A DNA stretch of 38,629 nucleotides from UBA2645 sp044360285 (lineage in GTDB: Bacteria; Pseudomonadota; Alphaproteobacteria; Rickettsiales; UBA1997): the NCBI GenBank assembly GCA_044360285.1, contig JBIKKP010000012.1, positions 1-38,629 of the forward strand, given 5' to 3'. A program made the position numbers and the translations under genes. The notes below the pieces were generated by a model. The model had not been told where the DNA came from. It was given only the letters and a program-made list of their open reading frames with translations, and searched no databases. How positions within the stretch are numbered: the first letter of the stretch is position 1; every line of letters begins with the position of its first letter. Below, piece after piece: positions 25,841 through 34,026 of this stretch.

Positions 25841-25931
25841 GTCATCCTTGACGCGCAAACGTCGAGGATCTTGGCTGGTTGCAGCTAGAATCCTAAGATC
25901 CTCGAATTTACTGCGTAAATCCAAGGATGAC
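25841..25931. repeat. Composite palindromic element with multi-arm fold
   Basis: The outer arms GTCATCCTTG (25841-25850) and CAAGGATGAC (25922-25931) are perfect inverted repeats. Inside is GACG/CGTC. Then TCGAGGATCTT (25862-25872) is a perfect inverted match to AAGATCCTCGA (25895-25905), enclosing GCTG/CAGC. Finally ATTTAC/GTAAAT (25906-25911 with 25915-25920). The element could fold into a cloverleaf-like cruciform. It lies 10 bases beyond the stop of pgeF, so it may also act as a transcript end. Confidence 0.7.
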
Positions 25932-25941
25932 TGACTTTTTA

Positions 25942-26634
25942 CTAACTAAACTCAATTACCGAGATGTTGCGGCCGCAATCTGTTTCTTTTCTGTGTGCCG
26001 CCCTTCTAAAACTAAAAAAACTTTCCTCATTTTTGTAAGTATCGATGTGGCAATTATTGATTTTTTCTAGGCCGCAATTTTCCAATTTTTTATCGATGTA
26101 AGCAGGCAGGTCGAACATGTATTTGCCTGGGTTAAGAGAGTTTTTGAAGAAACTTTTATTCTCAGAATTTTCTACTAAAAAATCTGGCAAAAAATCCGCG
26201 CCAACTTCGTAAGAATCTTGTGCAATCATCGGACCAACAACGGCAGAGATTTTTTCTGCGCCTAATTTTTTCATTTTCTCAATAGTTGCCAAAATCACAC
26301 CACTCAAAGCTCCACGCCATCCAGCATGAGTTGCTGCAACAATCTTTTTCTGCAAATCAAAAAATAAAATCGGCGCACAATCAGCCGTCACCACACCAAT
26401 TGCAAGGCCCGGCAGGTTTGTCACAATTGCATCGGCTTTTGGTAAATTTTGTGATCCATGAATTTTTTGCGGTGAATCAATCACTAAAACATCCTTGCCA
26501 TGAACCTGGTTGGCGAACAAAACGTCGGGCGAAATAAAATTTTTTTCTTGCAGCGCCAAGCGAAGATTGGCGCGGTTTTTTAGCTCGCGATCAATGATAC
26601 AGTCTTTACCAAAAAAGTGAAATTTGATGCTCAC
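25942..26634 (-). CDS. pgeF: Peptidoglycan editing factor / YfiH-family polyphenol oxidase-like protein
   Basis: A 230-residue YfiH/DUF152 (Cu-oxidase_4) protein. In E. coli the family corrects wrongly incorporated L-Ser in peptidoglycan precursors; other members show purine-nucleoside or laccase-like activities. The metal/active-site triad is visible as QVHGKDV (His45), VTADCAPI (Cys86) and THAGWRG (His103), with a GPMI loop. The start is GTG at 26634, whose GTGA overlaps the thrB stop, making it the last gene of the fur operon. Length is normal. Confidence 0.92.
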   Translation of the reverse strand: MSIKFHFFGKDCIIDRELKNRANLRLALQEKNFISPDVLFANQVHGKDVLVIDSPQKIHGSQNLPKADAIVTNLPGLAIGVVTADCAPILFFDLQKKIVAATHAGWRGALSGVILATIEKMKKLGAEKISAVVGPMIAQDSYEVGADFLPDFLVENSENKSFFKNSLNPGKYMFDLPAYIDKKLENCGLEKINNCHIDTYKNEESFFSFRRAAHRKETDCGRNISVIEFS

Positions 26635-27596
26635 AATTTACCTCGAAAAAAACGCAATTTCGCTAAATACTCTTCTGGGTTTTTGATTTTTATTAGCGAA
26701 TCTTTTGGTGTAAAAAACATGTCGTGAAGCCTGGTGAGAGTAAAGCGCATCGCTGCACCAACTAAAGCGATTTTTAGGAATTTTTTTTCATCAATGCTGA
26801 AGGTTTTTTGTTCTTCATATCCACGCAATAATTCAGAAAAATTCTTTTCTAAAAAATTATTTTTTTCATCAAAACACCAAGCATTCACAACAATTGCGAA
26901 GTCATAGATAGCAAGGTCGCAAGCGGCAAAATAAAAATCGATTACGCCGCTGATTTTTCCAGATTCATCGAAAAAAACATTGTCAGGAAATAAATCAAGA
27001 TGGGCCGGCAAGCTAGGCAGATCATGTCTCCAACAGCTTTTCAGAAAGGCTAAATTTTCTGAAATTTCTTCAAGCAGATTTTTTTGATAATTTTCAAGCC
27101 GCCCTTCAAACTTAGAAAACAGAGACTCAAAGCCATCAATGCTCAAATCATTTTTACGCAACATTGAAAAATCTTTTGTGGCTAAATGCATTTTGGCAAG
27201 AGTTTTGCCAACTTCAAAACAATGGCTTGGAGCTATATTGTTGTAGTATCCATCTGCCATTGGTTGCAGCGTTGAACCAGATAAAAAAGAAACAATTACC
27301 GAAATTTTTTCTGCAAACGGAACCAGTGCGCACCCAGCATTATCAAGTATTGGCGCCGGACAAGGAATTCCATTTTTTGCCAAATGCGCAGTAAAATTTA
27401 TGAAAAACGGCAATTCATTTTTTTTGATACGCGACTCAAAAATCGTAAAAATAAATTTCCCTTGCGTGGTTTTTAAAATGAAATTTGAGTTATCAATTCC
27501 CTCGACGATGCCTTGAAAATCAACGAGCGCGCCGATTTGATAATTTTTTAGATGCGCCTCAATTTGCGCTTTTTCGACCCTGGTGTGAACTGCCAT
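26631..27596 (-). CDS. thrB: Homoserine kinase, aminoglycoside-phosphotransferase type
   Basis: Phosphorylates homoserine in threonine synthesis. The 321-residue protein belongs to the APH-fold homoserine kinases of alphaproteobacteria, not the GHMP type. It has a lysine-containing N-lobe (VEGIDNSNFILKTTQGKFIFTIFE). The catalytic loop is AHLDLFPDN (His199, Asp201, Asn206). The metal-binding GVIDFYFAACD (Asp220) follows, then the helical C-lobe. Its ATG shares one base with the upstream HExxH gene stop (TAATG), and its stop overlaps pgeF. Other choline-kinase-like enzymes are possible, but the FEGIDNSNF-type start is typical of this group. Confidence 0.9.
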   Translation of the reverse strand: MAVHTRVEKAQIEAHLKNYQIGALVDFQGIVEGIDNSNFILKTTQGKFIFTIFESRIKKNELPFFINFTAHLAKNGIPCPAPILDNAGCALVPFAEKISVIVSFLSGSTLQPMADGYYNNIAPSHCFEVGKTLAKMHLATKDFSMLRKNDLSIDGFESLFSKFEGRLENYQKNLLEEISENLAFLKSCWRHDLPSLPAHLDLFPDNVFFDESGKISGVIDFYFAACDLAIYDFAIVVNAWCFDEKNNFLEKNFSELLRGYEEQKTFSIDEKKFLKIALVGAAMRFTLTRLHDMFFTPKDSLIKIKNPEEYLAKLRFFRGKL

Positions 27597-28420
27597 TATT
27601 TTTTCTCGTCATTACCTTTTTGCCAAGCCTGATGCCATGAAGCATTTGAGCGCAGATTTTTTGACCACGAACCAGCAACTCTTTTTTGAAAGGGATCAAC
27701 GCTTTGTGTGAATTGCTTTTGCGGCGCTTCTAGCTTGCTTTGAGCGGCAATTTGCGCGGTTAATTTAGCAATTTCTGGATTAATTTTTTTGCGAATTTGC
27801 GGGTTAAAAATTTTTTCAATAAAGTTAGTGGTGTTTGCAAAAAATCCGGTGACGTCAGATGTGGCAAAGCTTCCCGCTGGAATTACATTTCGCGATAAAC
27901 TTAAAAGTTCAAAATAACGCGCAAAAAGTTCCGACAAAAATTGGTATGATGGATAGGCCTTAAGAGCATCAACCATAAGGCGCTGCACCTCGCCGCGTAA
28001 TGTCAAAATTTGCGCCTCGCGATCCTTCATGTCTAGACCGATACATTTGCGAAAGTCATCGCCAAAATTCAGACCACTTTCAAATTCAAGAGCATGCGCC
28101 ATCTCATGGGCCATAAGGTTGTGCGAGAGATTGCGCAGAATTATTTTTGGCTTATAGAGCCGCAGAAATTGACCCTTAAGCGGATCGTAAAAATTTTTCT
28201 GCTCGGTTAAAAAGCAGCCTAAGTTAGTGTCCCAACCGTTGATAATCCTGACTTCAAAGCTGATTTCTTTTTGCTGCAATTTAGTCAAAATCAAATCAAG
28301 ACCATCTTTAAAAAGTTCGATGCGATAAAGCTCAGCAAAGCTTTGCAGAAATTTTTTGGAGTTGTCGATACCCTCAAAAACAACCTGTGAAGCGATGAAT
28401 GGCCGAAGAGATTCGCTCAT
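27596..28420 (-). CDS. Putative zincin metallopeptidase (HExxH protein), uncharacterised
   Basis: A 274-residue protein that I cannot place in a named family. Residues 101-112 read NLMAHEMAHALE, a canonical HExxH zinc site (His105, Glu106, His109). A downstream SELFARYFELLS (163-174, Glu164) fits the third-ligand glutamate of a gluzincin. The spacing of about 55 residues from the second His and the E-L-F-A-x-x-F-E pattern resemble lethal-factor-like or ImmA-like clans, but I would not go further. There is no signal peptide and no transmembrane helix, so it probably acts in the cytoplasm or is exported by another route. The last 60 residues are low-complexity and Gln/Lys-rich. It overlaps fur by 4 bases and thrB by 1. 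Confidence 0.6.
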   Translation of the reverse strand: MSESLRPFIASQVVFEGIDNSKKFLQSFAELYRIELFKDGLDLILTKLQQKEISFEVRIINGWDTNLGCFLTEQKNFYDPLKGQFLRLYKPKIILRNLSHNLMAHEMAHALEFESGLNFGDDFRKCIGLDMKDREAQILTLRGEVQRLMVDALKAYPSYQFLSELFARYFELLSLSRNVIPAGSFATSDVTGFFANTTNFIEKIFNPQIRKKINPEIAKLTAQIAAQSKLEAPQKQFTQSVDPFQKRVAGSWSKNLRSNASWHQAWQKGNDEKK

Positions 28421-28830
28421 TTTTTAAGTGGTCTGCAATAAAGCTCTAGGCGGTGCCCAACGATTTCGAAGCCCATTTTACGAGCGATTTTTTTCTGCAA
28501 TTCTTCCAGCTCTTCTTCAAAAAATTCATGAACTTCGTCGGTAGTAATATCAACCAAATGATCGTGATGGTCTTCTTCCAATTTTTCGTAACGCGCACGA
28601 CCTTTTTGACCAAAGTCGTGCTTTGAAATTGCGCCGATTTCTTCGAACATTTTTACTGTACGATAAACCGTGGCAATGCCAATTGAAGGGTTGACTTCAG
28701 AGGCTCGGCGATAGAGCTCGTCAACGTCAGGATGATCAGTACTTTCTGAAATAACCCGCGCAACAATGCGGCGATTTTCGGTAAGTTTGATATTTTTTTC
28801 GGCGCAAAGTCGTTCAATTGGCGAAGGCAT
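28417..28830 (-). CDS. fur: Fur-family metalloregulator
   Basis: A 137-residue metal-responsive repressor and the first gene of a four-gene overlapping operon. It has an N-terminal winged helix (NIKLTENRRIVARVI, HPDVDELYRRA, IGIATVYRTVKMFEEIGAI), then the metal-binding segment EDHHDHLVD (His88, His89, His91) and a helical dimerisation end (EFFEEELEELQKKIARKMGF). The CxxC pair that holds structural zinc in E. coli Fur is replaced (DITTDEVHEF). This is typical of alphaproteobacterial Fur/Mur, so it may respond to Mn as well as Fe. It is divergent from guaB across 96 bases, and autoregulation there is plausible, but I see no clear operator. Confidence 0.93.
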   Translation of the reverse strand: MPSPIERLCAEKNIKLTENRRIVARVISESTDHPDVDELYRRASEVNPSIGIATVYRTVKMFEEIGAISKHDFGQKGRARYEKLEEDHHDHLVDITTDEVHEFFEEELEELQKKIARKMGFEIVGHRLELYCRPLKK

Positions 28831-28871
28831 GTTTCTAGGCTCCAGAGGTTAATTAGTTTGTTTTTTATTTT

Positions 28872-28899
28872 TTGAACTCAGAGAGTAATTTGCTACATT
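28872..28899 (+). promoter_or_regulatory. Candidate guaB promoter
   Basis: TTGAAC (28872-28877) and TACATT (28894-28899) are spaced by 16 bases. Each matches the vegetative consensus at four of six positions, and the -10 lies 27 bases before the guaB start codon. It is in the divergent fur-guaB gap. The prediction is weak and rests on hexamers only. Confidence 0.3.
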
Positions 28900-28926
28900 T
28901 TTTTCGAAAACCAATGCGGCAAATTC

Positions 28927-30414
28927 ATGACTAAAAATCGCAAGATCATCGAGACTATTTCTCCTTCATTAACTTTCGATGACGTGCTGCTTAAGCCAGC
29001 CTTTTCTAAGGTTGTTCCCGCTGACGCAAATACCAAAACAAAGATCACTAAAAACATTTCGCTGGAAATTCCAATCATTTCCGCCGCAATGGACACTGTG
29101 ACAGAAAGTCGTTTGGCAATTGCAATGGCACAGTCTGGTGGCATTGGCTGCATTCACAAAAATCTCTCAATCAAAGATCAAGCAAGCGAAGTAAAGCGCG
29201 TTAAAAAGTTTGAATCGGGAATCGTTATTGATCCAGTCACCATAACGCCTAACGAGACTTTGGGTGATGCACTAGAATTGATGAAAAATCACGGAATTTC
29301 TGGAATTCCCGTTGTAAAACAAGGCAGCAAAAAATTGGTTGGAATCCTCACCAATCGCGACGTGCGCTACGCTACTGACAAAAAGCAGCTGGTGAAAGAA
29401 TTGATGACAAAAGAAAATCTCATCACCACCAAGCCAGGAATCTCTAAGCTTGAGGCCAAAGCACTTCTTCACGAAAATAAAATTGAACGCATTTTAATTA
29501 CCGACTCAAACGGCAATTGCGTTGGCTTGATGACAGGAAAAGATTTGGAAAAAACTAAACAATTTCCTCATGCCTCAAAAGACAAAGAAGGTCGCCTGTT
29601 GGTTGCAGCAGCCACTGGCGTTGGTTTAGATGGCATCAAACGCGCAGAAGGATTAATTGAAGCTGGCGCAGATATCATCATCATCGACACCGCCCATGGC
29701 CATTCCAACGGCGTTATTGAAACTTTACGTCAGTTAAAAAAATCTTACCCGAAACAAAATTTTATTGCCGGAAACATTGCCACAGCTGATGCCGCAAAGG
29801 CATTGGTCGATGCTGGTGCCGACGCTGTTAAAGTTGGAATTGGTCCTGGTTCAATTTGCACAACCCGTGTTGTTGCTGGTGTTGGCGTGCCTCAGCTTTC
29901 TGCAGTTATGGATGTCGCCGAATTTTGTGATCGCGTAAAAATTCCACTAATTTCTGATGGCGGCATCAGATTTTCTGGCGACTTGGCCAAAGCAATTGCT
30001 GCAGGCGCTTCTTGTGTTATGCTTGGCGGATTGCTGGCTGGTTGCGAAGAAACTCCTGGCGAGATGGTTTTGTTTAAAGGCCGTTCTTACAAAGTTTATC
30101 GCGGCATGGGATCTTTAGGCGCAATGGCCCGCGGTTCTGCAGATCGTTATTTTCAGCAAGATGTTTCTGATAAACTTAAACTTGTTCCTGAAGGTGTTGA
30201 AGGTCGCGTGGCTTACAAAGGCGCGGTTGCAGACGTTATGCATCAATTGATTGGCGGCCTAAAATCTTCAATGGGCTACACCGGAAATGCCACAATCGAA
30301 GAAATGCGTCACAATTGTAACTTCGTTCGCATCACTAATTCCGGCCTTCGCGAGTCTCATCCGCATTCAATTGTTATCACCTCAGAAGCGCCGAATTATT
30401 CAACCGAGAGTTAA
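28927..30414 (+). CDS. guaB: Inosine-5'-monophosphate dehydrogenase
   Basis: Oxidises IMP to XMP, the committed step of GMP synthesis (495 residues). It has the N-terminal TIM-barrel start LTFDDVLLKP and SAAMDTVTE, then a paired CBS module (about 95-215, IDPVTITPNETLGDAL, LITTKPGISKLEAKALLHE). The barrel then continues. The catalytic loop is GIGPGSICTTRVVAGVGVPQ, with Cys311. The flap region includes YRGMGSLGAM. Length and motifs are complete. Downstream lies a palindromic repeat, then convergent priA. Confidence 0.98.
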   Translation: MTKNRKIIETISPSLTFDDVLLKPAFSKVVPADANTKTKITKNISLEIPIISAAMDTVTESRLAIAMAQSGGIGCIHKNLSIKDQASEVKRVKKFESGIVIDPVTITPNETLGDALELMKNHGISGIPVVKQGSKKLVGILTNRDVRYATDKKQLVKELMTKENLITTKPGISKLEAKALLHENKIERILITDSNGNCVGLMTGKDLEKTKQFPHASKDKEGRLLVAAATGVGLDGIKRAEGLIEAGADIIIIDTAHGHSNGVIETLRQLKKSYPKQNFIAGNIATADAAKALVDAGADAVKVGIGPGSICTTRVVAGVGVPQLSAVMDVAEFCDRVKIPLISDGGIRFSGDLAKAIAAGASCVMLGGLLAGCEETPGEMVLFKGRSYKVYRGMGSLGAMARGSADRYFQQDVSDKLKLVPEGVEGRVAYKGAVADVMHQLIGGLKSSMGYTGNATIEEMRHNCNFVRITNSGLRESHPHSIVITSEAPNYSTES

Positions 30415-30424
30415 ATTTGAAGCT

Positions 30425-30490
30425 AGTCATGCTGAGCCTGTCGAAGCATGCGCCTGTTGACCGTCATGCGCAGGCAAGCTCCGCATGACT
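30425..30490. repeat. Palindromic intergenic repeat, copy 3
   Basis: AGTCATGC (30425-30432) pairs with GCATGACT (30483-30490). Inside, GCCTG and CAGGC form a second arm. The left half, through GTCGAAGC at 30447, is the reverse complement of 6809-6831. It lies between the convergent genes guaB and priA, where it could end transcription from both sides, but there is no T-run. Confidence 0.65.
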
Positions 30491-30520
30491 GCTTTGCTGC
30501 AACCAAAAAATTACCAAAAC

Positions 30521-32485
30521 TTAAATTGGGTTAATATCAATTCGAACCCGCACCGACCTAGGAATTTCAAGCGCCGCGGTCACATCAGTGATTAGTTTTT
30601 GTAGATTAATTTTCTTGGCAACTTTCAGATTCACTAAAAAATGGTGACGATTTTTTAAGCGCTGGATAGGCGCTGGCGCTGGACCGAAGACTTCTATCTT
30701 TTCGTTGATTGGAAAATTTTGGATCAATTTTTTCGCAAAATTTTTTGCATCGCTCTCCAAAAAAGAACTTACCTCAAAACTTGCCATCTGCGCAAATGGC
30801 GGCAAATCAAGGCTCAAACGCTGACTCAGCTCATAATCGTAAAATGATTTTTTATCACCTTTGATGATTTGCTCGAAGAGATAATTGTCAGGATTGTAAG
30901 TTTGGATAATCACCTTCCCCGCCTTGCTGTTCCTGCCCGCACGACCAATTAATTGCGTCAACATTTGGTAGGATTTTTCAAGCGCGCGCAAACTTGATGA
31001 ATAAAGCATGGCATCAAAATCAACAACGCCAATCAGCGTGAGATCAGGAAAATCATAGCCTTTGGCAATCATCTGCGTGCCAATAATTATGTCGATTTCT
31101 TGCGCTAAAATTTTTCGAACCAACTCGTCAGCTTCAGCAAAACTTGTCACATTGTCGCTGGTAATTAGTGCGATGCGAGCACCTGGAAATGAATTTTCAA
31201 CTTCCTCAAAAACCTTCTCAACACCAGCTCCAAGCGCAATTAGCGAATCTTCTTCGCCGCAAAATTTACATTTTTTTTGCATCACTTCGCTGTGGCCGCA
31301 ATGGTGACAAATTAATTTATTTTTTGCCTTGTGAGAGACGAGATGGAAATCGCAATTTTGGCATTCATATTTTTTTGCACAGGCCTTGCACATCGATACT
31401 GGCGCATATCCGCGGCGATTCAAAAAAAGCAGCGTCTGATTTTTTTGCTCTAAATTCTTAGCAATTTCTTCGCGTAATTTTTGCGATAAAAAATTACCAT
31501 TTTCTAATTTTTCTTGGCGCAAATCGAGCAATTCGAGCGCATTTTTTTGGCCGAATTTTTGGCTTAAAATAAAATGATGATATTTCTTAGAAACTGCATT
31601 GCTGTAGGTCTCAAGCGCTGGTGTTGCCGAAGACAAAATCACCGAAAAATTTTCATAATTTGCTTTCAACACTGCCATGTCGCGTGCGTGAAAATTGAAA
31701 ACATCTTGTTGCTTGAACGAAGTATCATGTTCTTCATCAAGCACAATTAGCTGCAAATTTTTGAAAGGTAAAAGCAGCGCTGAACGCGCGCCAATCAAGA
31801 CGCGAACGTTGCCATCAGCAATTGAATAAAAAATTTCGCGCTTCTCTTTTTTAGAAATTTTTGAATGCCAAAGCGCTGGCTTAAAACCAAATTGCTCTTC
31901 AAAGCGAAGCAGCAACTGACTGGTTAGCGCGATTTCGGGAAGTAAAATTAGAATCTGCGCGGCGATATTTTTGTGCAAAGTTTCAGCAATTATCGCAAAA
32001 TAAATTTCAGTTTTTCCCGAGCCAGTAACGCCGTCAATTAAGCTGACTCGTGGCCCAGCGCTTTGAAACTCGTCGAAAATTTTTTGTTGATCGGGTAAAA
32101 GTTTTTTTAGCGAAAAATTTTGCAGCTCAATTTTTTGCACTAATTTTTTTGGCGTTTTTTTAACTTTATCCGAGTTTAAAATTCCGATGAATGCACGAAG
32201 CACTAACCCGCGCGTGGCAAGGTTGTATGACGAAATTGCATCAATAAATTTCAGATCATTTTTTGAGAGGCGAAGCTGCAAATTTTTTTCCAAAATCGGC
32301 TTAATTTTTTCAGCGGCGATTTTTTCGCAGTGCCTGTCTTCCAACTGCCAAACCACGCCCCAAATTTGTTTGCGACCAAATTCCACCAAAACAACATCGC
32401 CAACCTCAATTTCGCTTGCAGCGGCGTAGGTAAAGCTTTCGTCAAGCGCGAGCGGCAATAAAACTTGCGCGAAAATTTTTGTCAC
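30521..32485 (-). CDS. priA: Primosomal replication protein N' (PriA helicase)
   Basis: A 3'-5' helicase that restarts stalled replication forks (654 residues, slightly shorter than E. coli's 732). It starts with GTG. The N-terminal DNA-binding domain is followed by Walker A GVTGSGKTEIY (152-162) and a Walker B-type LDEEHD (249-254). The zinc-binding insertion has four cysteine pairs (366/369, 375/378, 393/396, 406/409). The helicase C-lobe contains IIGTQMIAKGYDFPDLTLIGV and QLIGRAGRNSKAG. It is divergent from fsa across 74 bases, a pairing conserved in alphaproteobacteria. Confidence 0.97.
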   Translation of the reverse strand: MTKIFAQVLLPLALDESFTYAAASEIEVGDVVLVEFGRKQIWGVVWQLEDRHCEKIAAEKIKPILEKNLQLRLSKNDLKFIDAISSYNLATRGLVLRAFIGILNSDKVKKTPKKLVQKIELQNFSLKKLLPDQQKIFDEFQSAGPRVSLIDGVTGSGKTEIYFAIIAETLHKNIAAQILILLPEIALTSQLLLRFEEQFGFKPALWHSKISKKEKREIFYSIADGNVRVLIGARSALLLPFKNLQLIVLDEEHDTSFKQQDVFNFHARDMAVLKANYENFSVILSSATPALETYSNAVSKKYHHFILSQKFGQKNALELLDLRQEKLENGNFLSQKLREEIAKNLEQKNQTLLFLNRRGYAPVSMCKACAKKYECQNCDFHLVSHKAKNKLICHHCGHSEVMQKKCKFCGEEDSLIALGAGVEKVFEEVENSFPGARIALITSDNVTSFAEADELVRKILAQEIDIIIGTQMIAKGYDFPDLTLIGVVDFDAMLYSSSLRALEKSYQMLTQLIGRAGRNSKAGKVIIQTYNPDNYLFEQIIKGDKKSFYDYELSQRLSLDLPPFAQMASFEVSSFLESDAKNFAKKLIQNFPINEKIEVFGPAPAPIQRLKNRHHFLVNLKVAKKINLQKLITDVTAALEIPRSVRVRIDINPI

Positions 32486-32559
32486 TTTGGGGATTTTAGA
32501 TTTAAGTTTAGGTTTCTAAGTTGGTGGAAATTCGTTTCTAAACAAAACCTCAAAAAACT

Positions 32560-33216
32560 ATGAAATTTTTTATCGACTCTGCAGAAATCTCTGAAATCAA
32601 AGAAGTTGCAGCACTTGGAATGCTTGACGGCGTAACCACCAACCCAAGTTTGATCGCCAAATCTGGGCGCAAATTTAAAGAAGTTATCGCCGAAATTTGT
32701 GCACTAGTTCCTGGTCCAGTCAGCGCTGAAGTGGCTGCAACAGACTTCGAAGGAATGGTTCGCGAAGGCGAAATTTTAGCAAAAATTGCCAAAAACGTCT
32801 GCATCAAACTTCCGCTTACAACCGACGGACTCAAGGCTTGCAAGTATTTTTCTAGCAAAGGAATTCAAACTAACGTCACACTTTGCTTCTCGGCGGCGCA
32901 AGCAATTTTGGCGGCAAAAGCTGGCGCAACTTTTGTCTCTCCATTCGTTGGAAGGCTTGATGATATTGGCCAAGACGGGCTTTCACTTATCGAAGAAATT
33001 TGCGCAATTTACGAAAATTATCCCGATTTCAAAACGCAAATTCTTGTCGCCTCAATCAGACATCCAATTCACATCACCGCCGCGGCAAAAATGGGTGCGC
33101 ATGTTGCAACCATTCCAGCCAAAGTCATCAAGCAACTAGTTTCGCACCCGCTGACCGATAAAGGTTTGGAAACTTTTGTGAAAGATTGGGCGTCAACTGG
33201 GCAAAAAATTGACTAA
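32560..33216 (+). CDS. fsa: Fructose-6-phosphate aldolase / transaldolase (TalC-FSA type)
   Basis: A 218-residue small transaldolase-family TIM barrel. It shows FFIDSAEISEIKE, DGVTTNPSLIAKSG, the Schiff-base lysine in CIKLPLT (Lys83), NVTLCFSAAQAILAAKAGA, SPFVGRLDDIGQDG and ASIRHPIHI. Members act as transaldolase or fructose-6-phosphate aldolase; the sequence does not decide between them. It is followed 4 bases later by the DUF374 gene, so the two are probably co-transcribed. Confidence 0.93.
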   Translation: MKFFIDSAEISEIKEVAALGMLDGVTTNPSLIAKSGRKFKEVIAEICALVPGPVSAEVAATDFEGMVREGEILAKIAKNVCIKLPLTTDGLKACKYFSSKGIQTNVTLCFSAAQAILAAKAGATFVSPFVGRLDDIGQDGLSLIEEICAIYENYPDFKTQILVASIRHPIHITAAAKMGAHVATIPAKVIKQLVSHPLTDKGLETFVKDWASTGQKID

Positions 33217-33220
33217 ATAA

Positions 33221-34009
33221 ATGTCAAAAAAATGGCGGATTTTTGGTTATCAAACCAACCTCGAATGGTATGATATCAAAACCAAATTCAAACAATTGCT
33301 GCGCAAAATCACCTACTCTTGGCTGGCTTGCGAGCTGATTTGTTTAATCATCAAAAGCTACATGTGGCTGGTTTTTATCAGCTGCAAAAAAATTTGGATT
33401 AATCACGAAATCATTCTTGAAGCCGCAAAAAATAAGAAGCCGCTGCTGATTTCTTTTTGGCATAATCGCTTGATGATGATTCCTTTCATCACCATCAAAC
33501 CAAGAAAATTGCATAAGCATTACAACTTCATGACTCTTGCCTCTAAGCACGGCGACGGGCGCTTTGTTGGTCGCGTCATGGAAAAATTTGCGCTGATTTC
33601 AGTTTACGGTTCAAGCAAAGATGGTCGCAAAGCCTCGCGCGGAATTGATTTTAGTTCTTTGCGAAAAATTCTTGATGGGCTGAAAAATGGCTATTCTCTA
33701 GGCATAACGCCTGATGGTCCACGCGGACCAAATCAAAAAATTAACGGTGAAATCATCAATATCGCCCGCATTTCTGGCGCAGGAATTATTCCAACTTCTT
33801 ACTCAGCTTCGCGCTTCCTTGAACTGAAGACTTGGGACAATTTTAAGATCCCGCTGCCTTTTGGAAAATTGTGTTTTTACTTCGATACAGCGGCAATTTA
33901 TGTCGCTCGCGGCGCAAGCGATGAAGATGTGGAAAAAGTCAAAATTCTTGCTGAAGAAAGAATGAATTTTGCGCAAGAAGAGTCGTTAAAAATTTTGGCA
34001 AGTCGATAA
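33221..34009 (+). CDS. DUF374 lysophospholipid acyltransferase family protein
   Basis: A 262-residue membrane-associated acyltransferase-like protein. There is an N-terminal hydrophobic helix (about 38-55), then the block I region LISFWHNRLMMIPF (His81, with no acidic residue five positions on), SKHGDGRFVGRVMEKF, GSSKDGRKASRG and TPDGPRGPNQK. The DUF374 family is related to LpxL-type acyltransferases of lipid A or envelope lipids; the exact substrate is unknown. Charged C-terminal helix. Starts 4 bases after fsa. Confidence 0.88.
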   Translation: MSKKWRIFGYQTNLEWYDIKTKFKQLLRKITYSWLACELICLIIKSYMWLVFISCKKIWINHEIILEAAKNKKPLLISFWHNRLMMIPFITIKPRKLHKHYNFMTLASKHGDGRFVGRVMEKFALISVYGSSKDGRKASRGIDFSSLRKILDGLKNGYSLGITPDGPRGPNQKINGEIINIARISGAGIIPTSYSASRFLELKTWDNFKIPLPFGKLCFYFDTAAIYVARGASDEDVEKVKILAEERMNFAQEESLKILASR

Positions 34010-34026
34010 TTAAACACTAAAAAATA

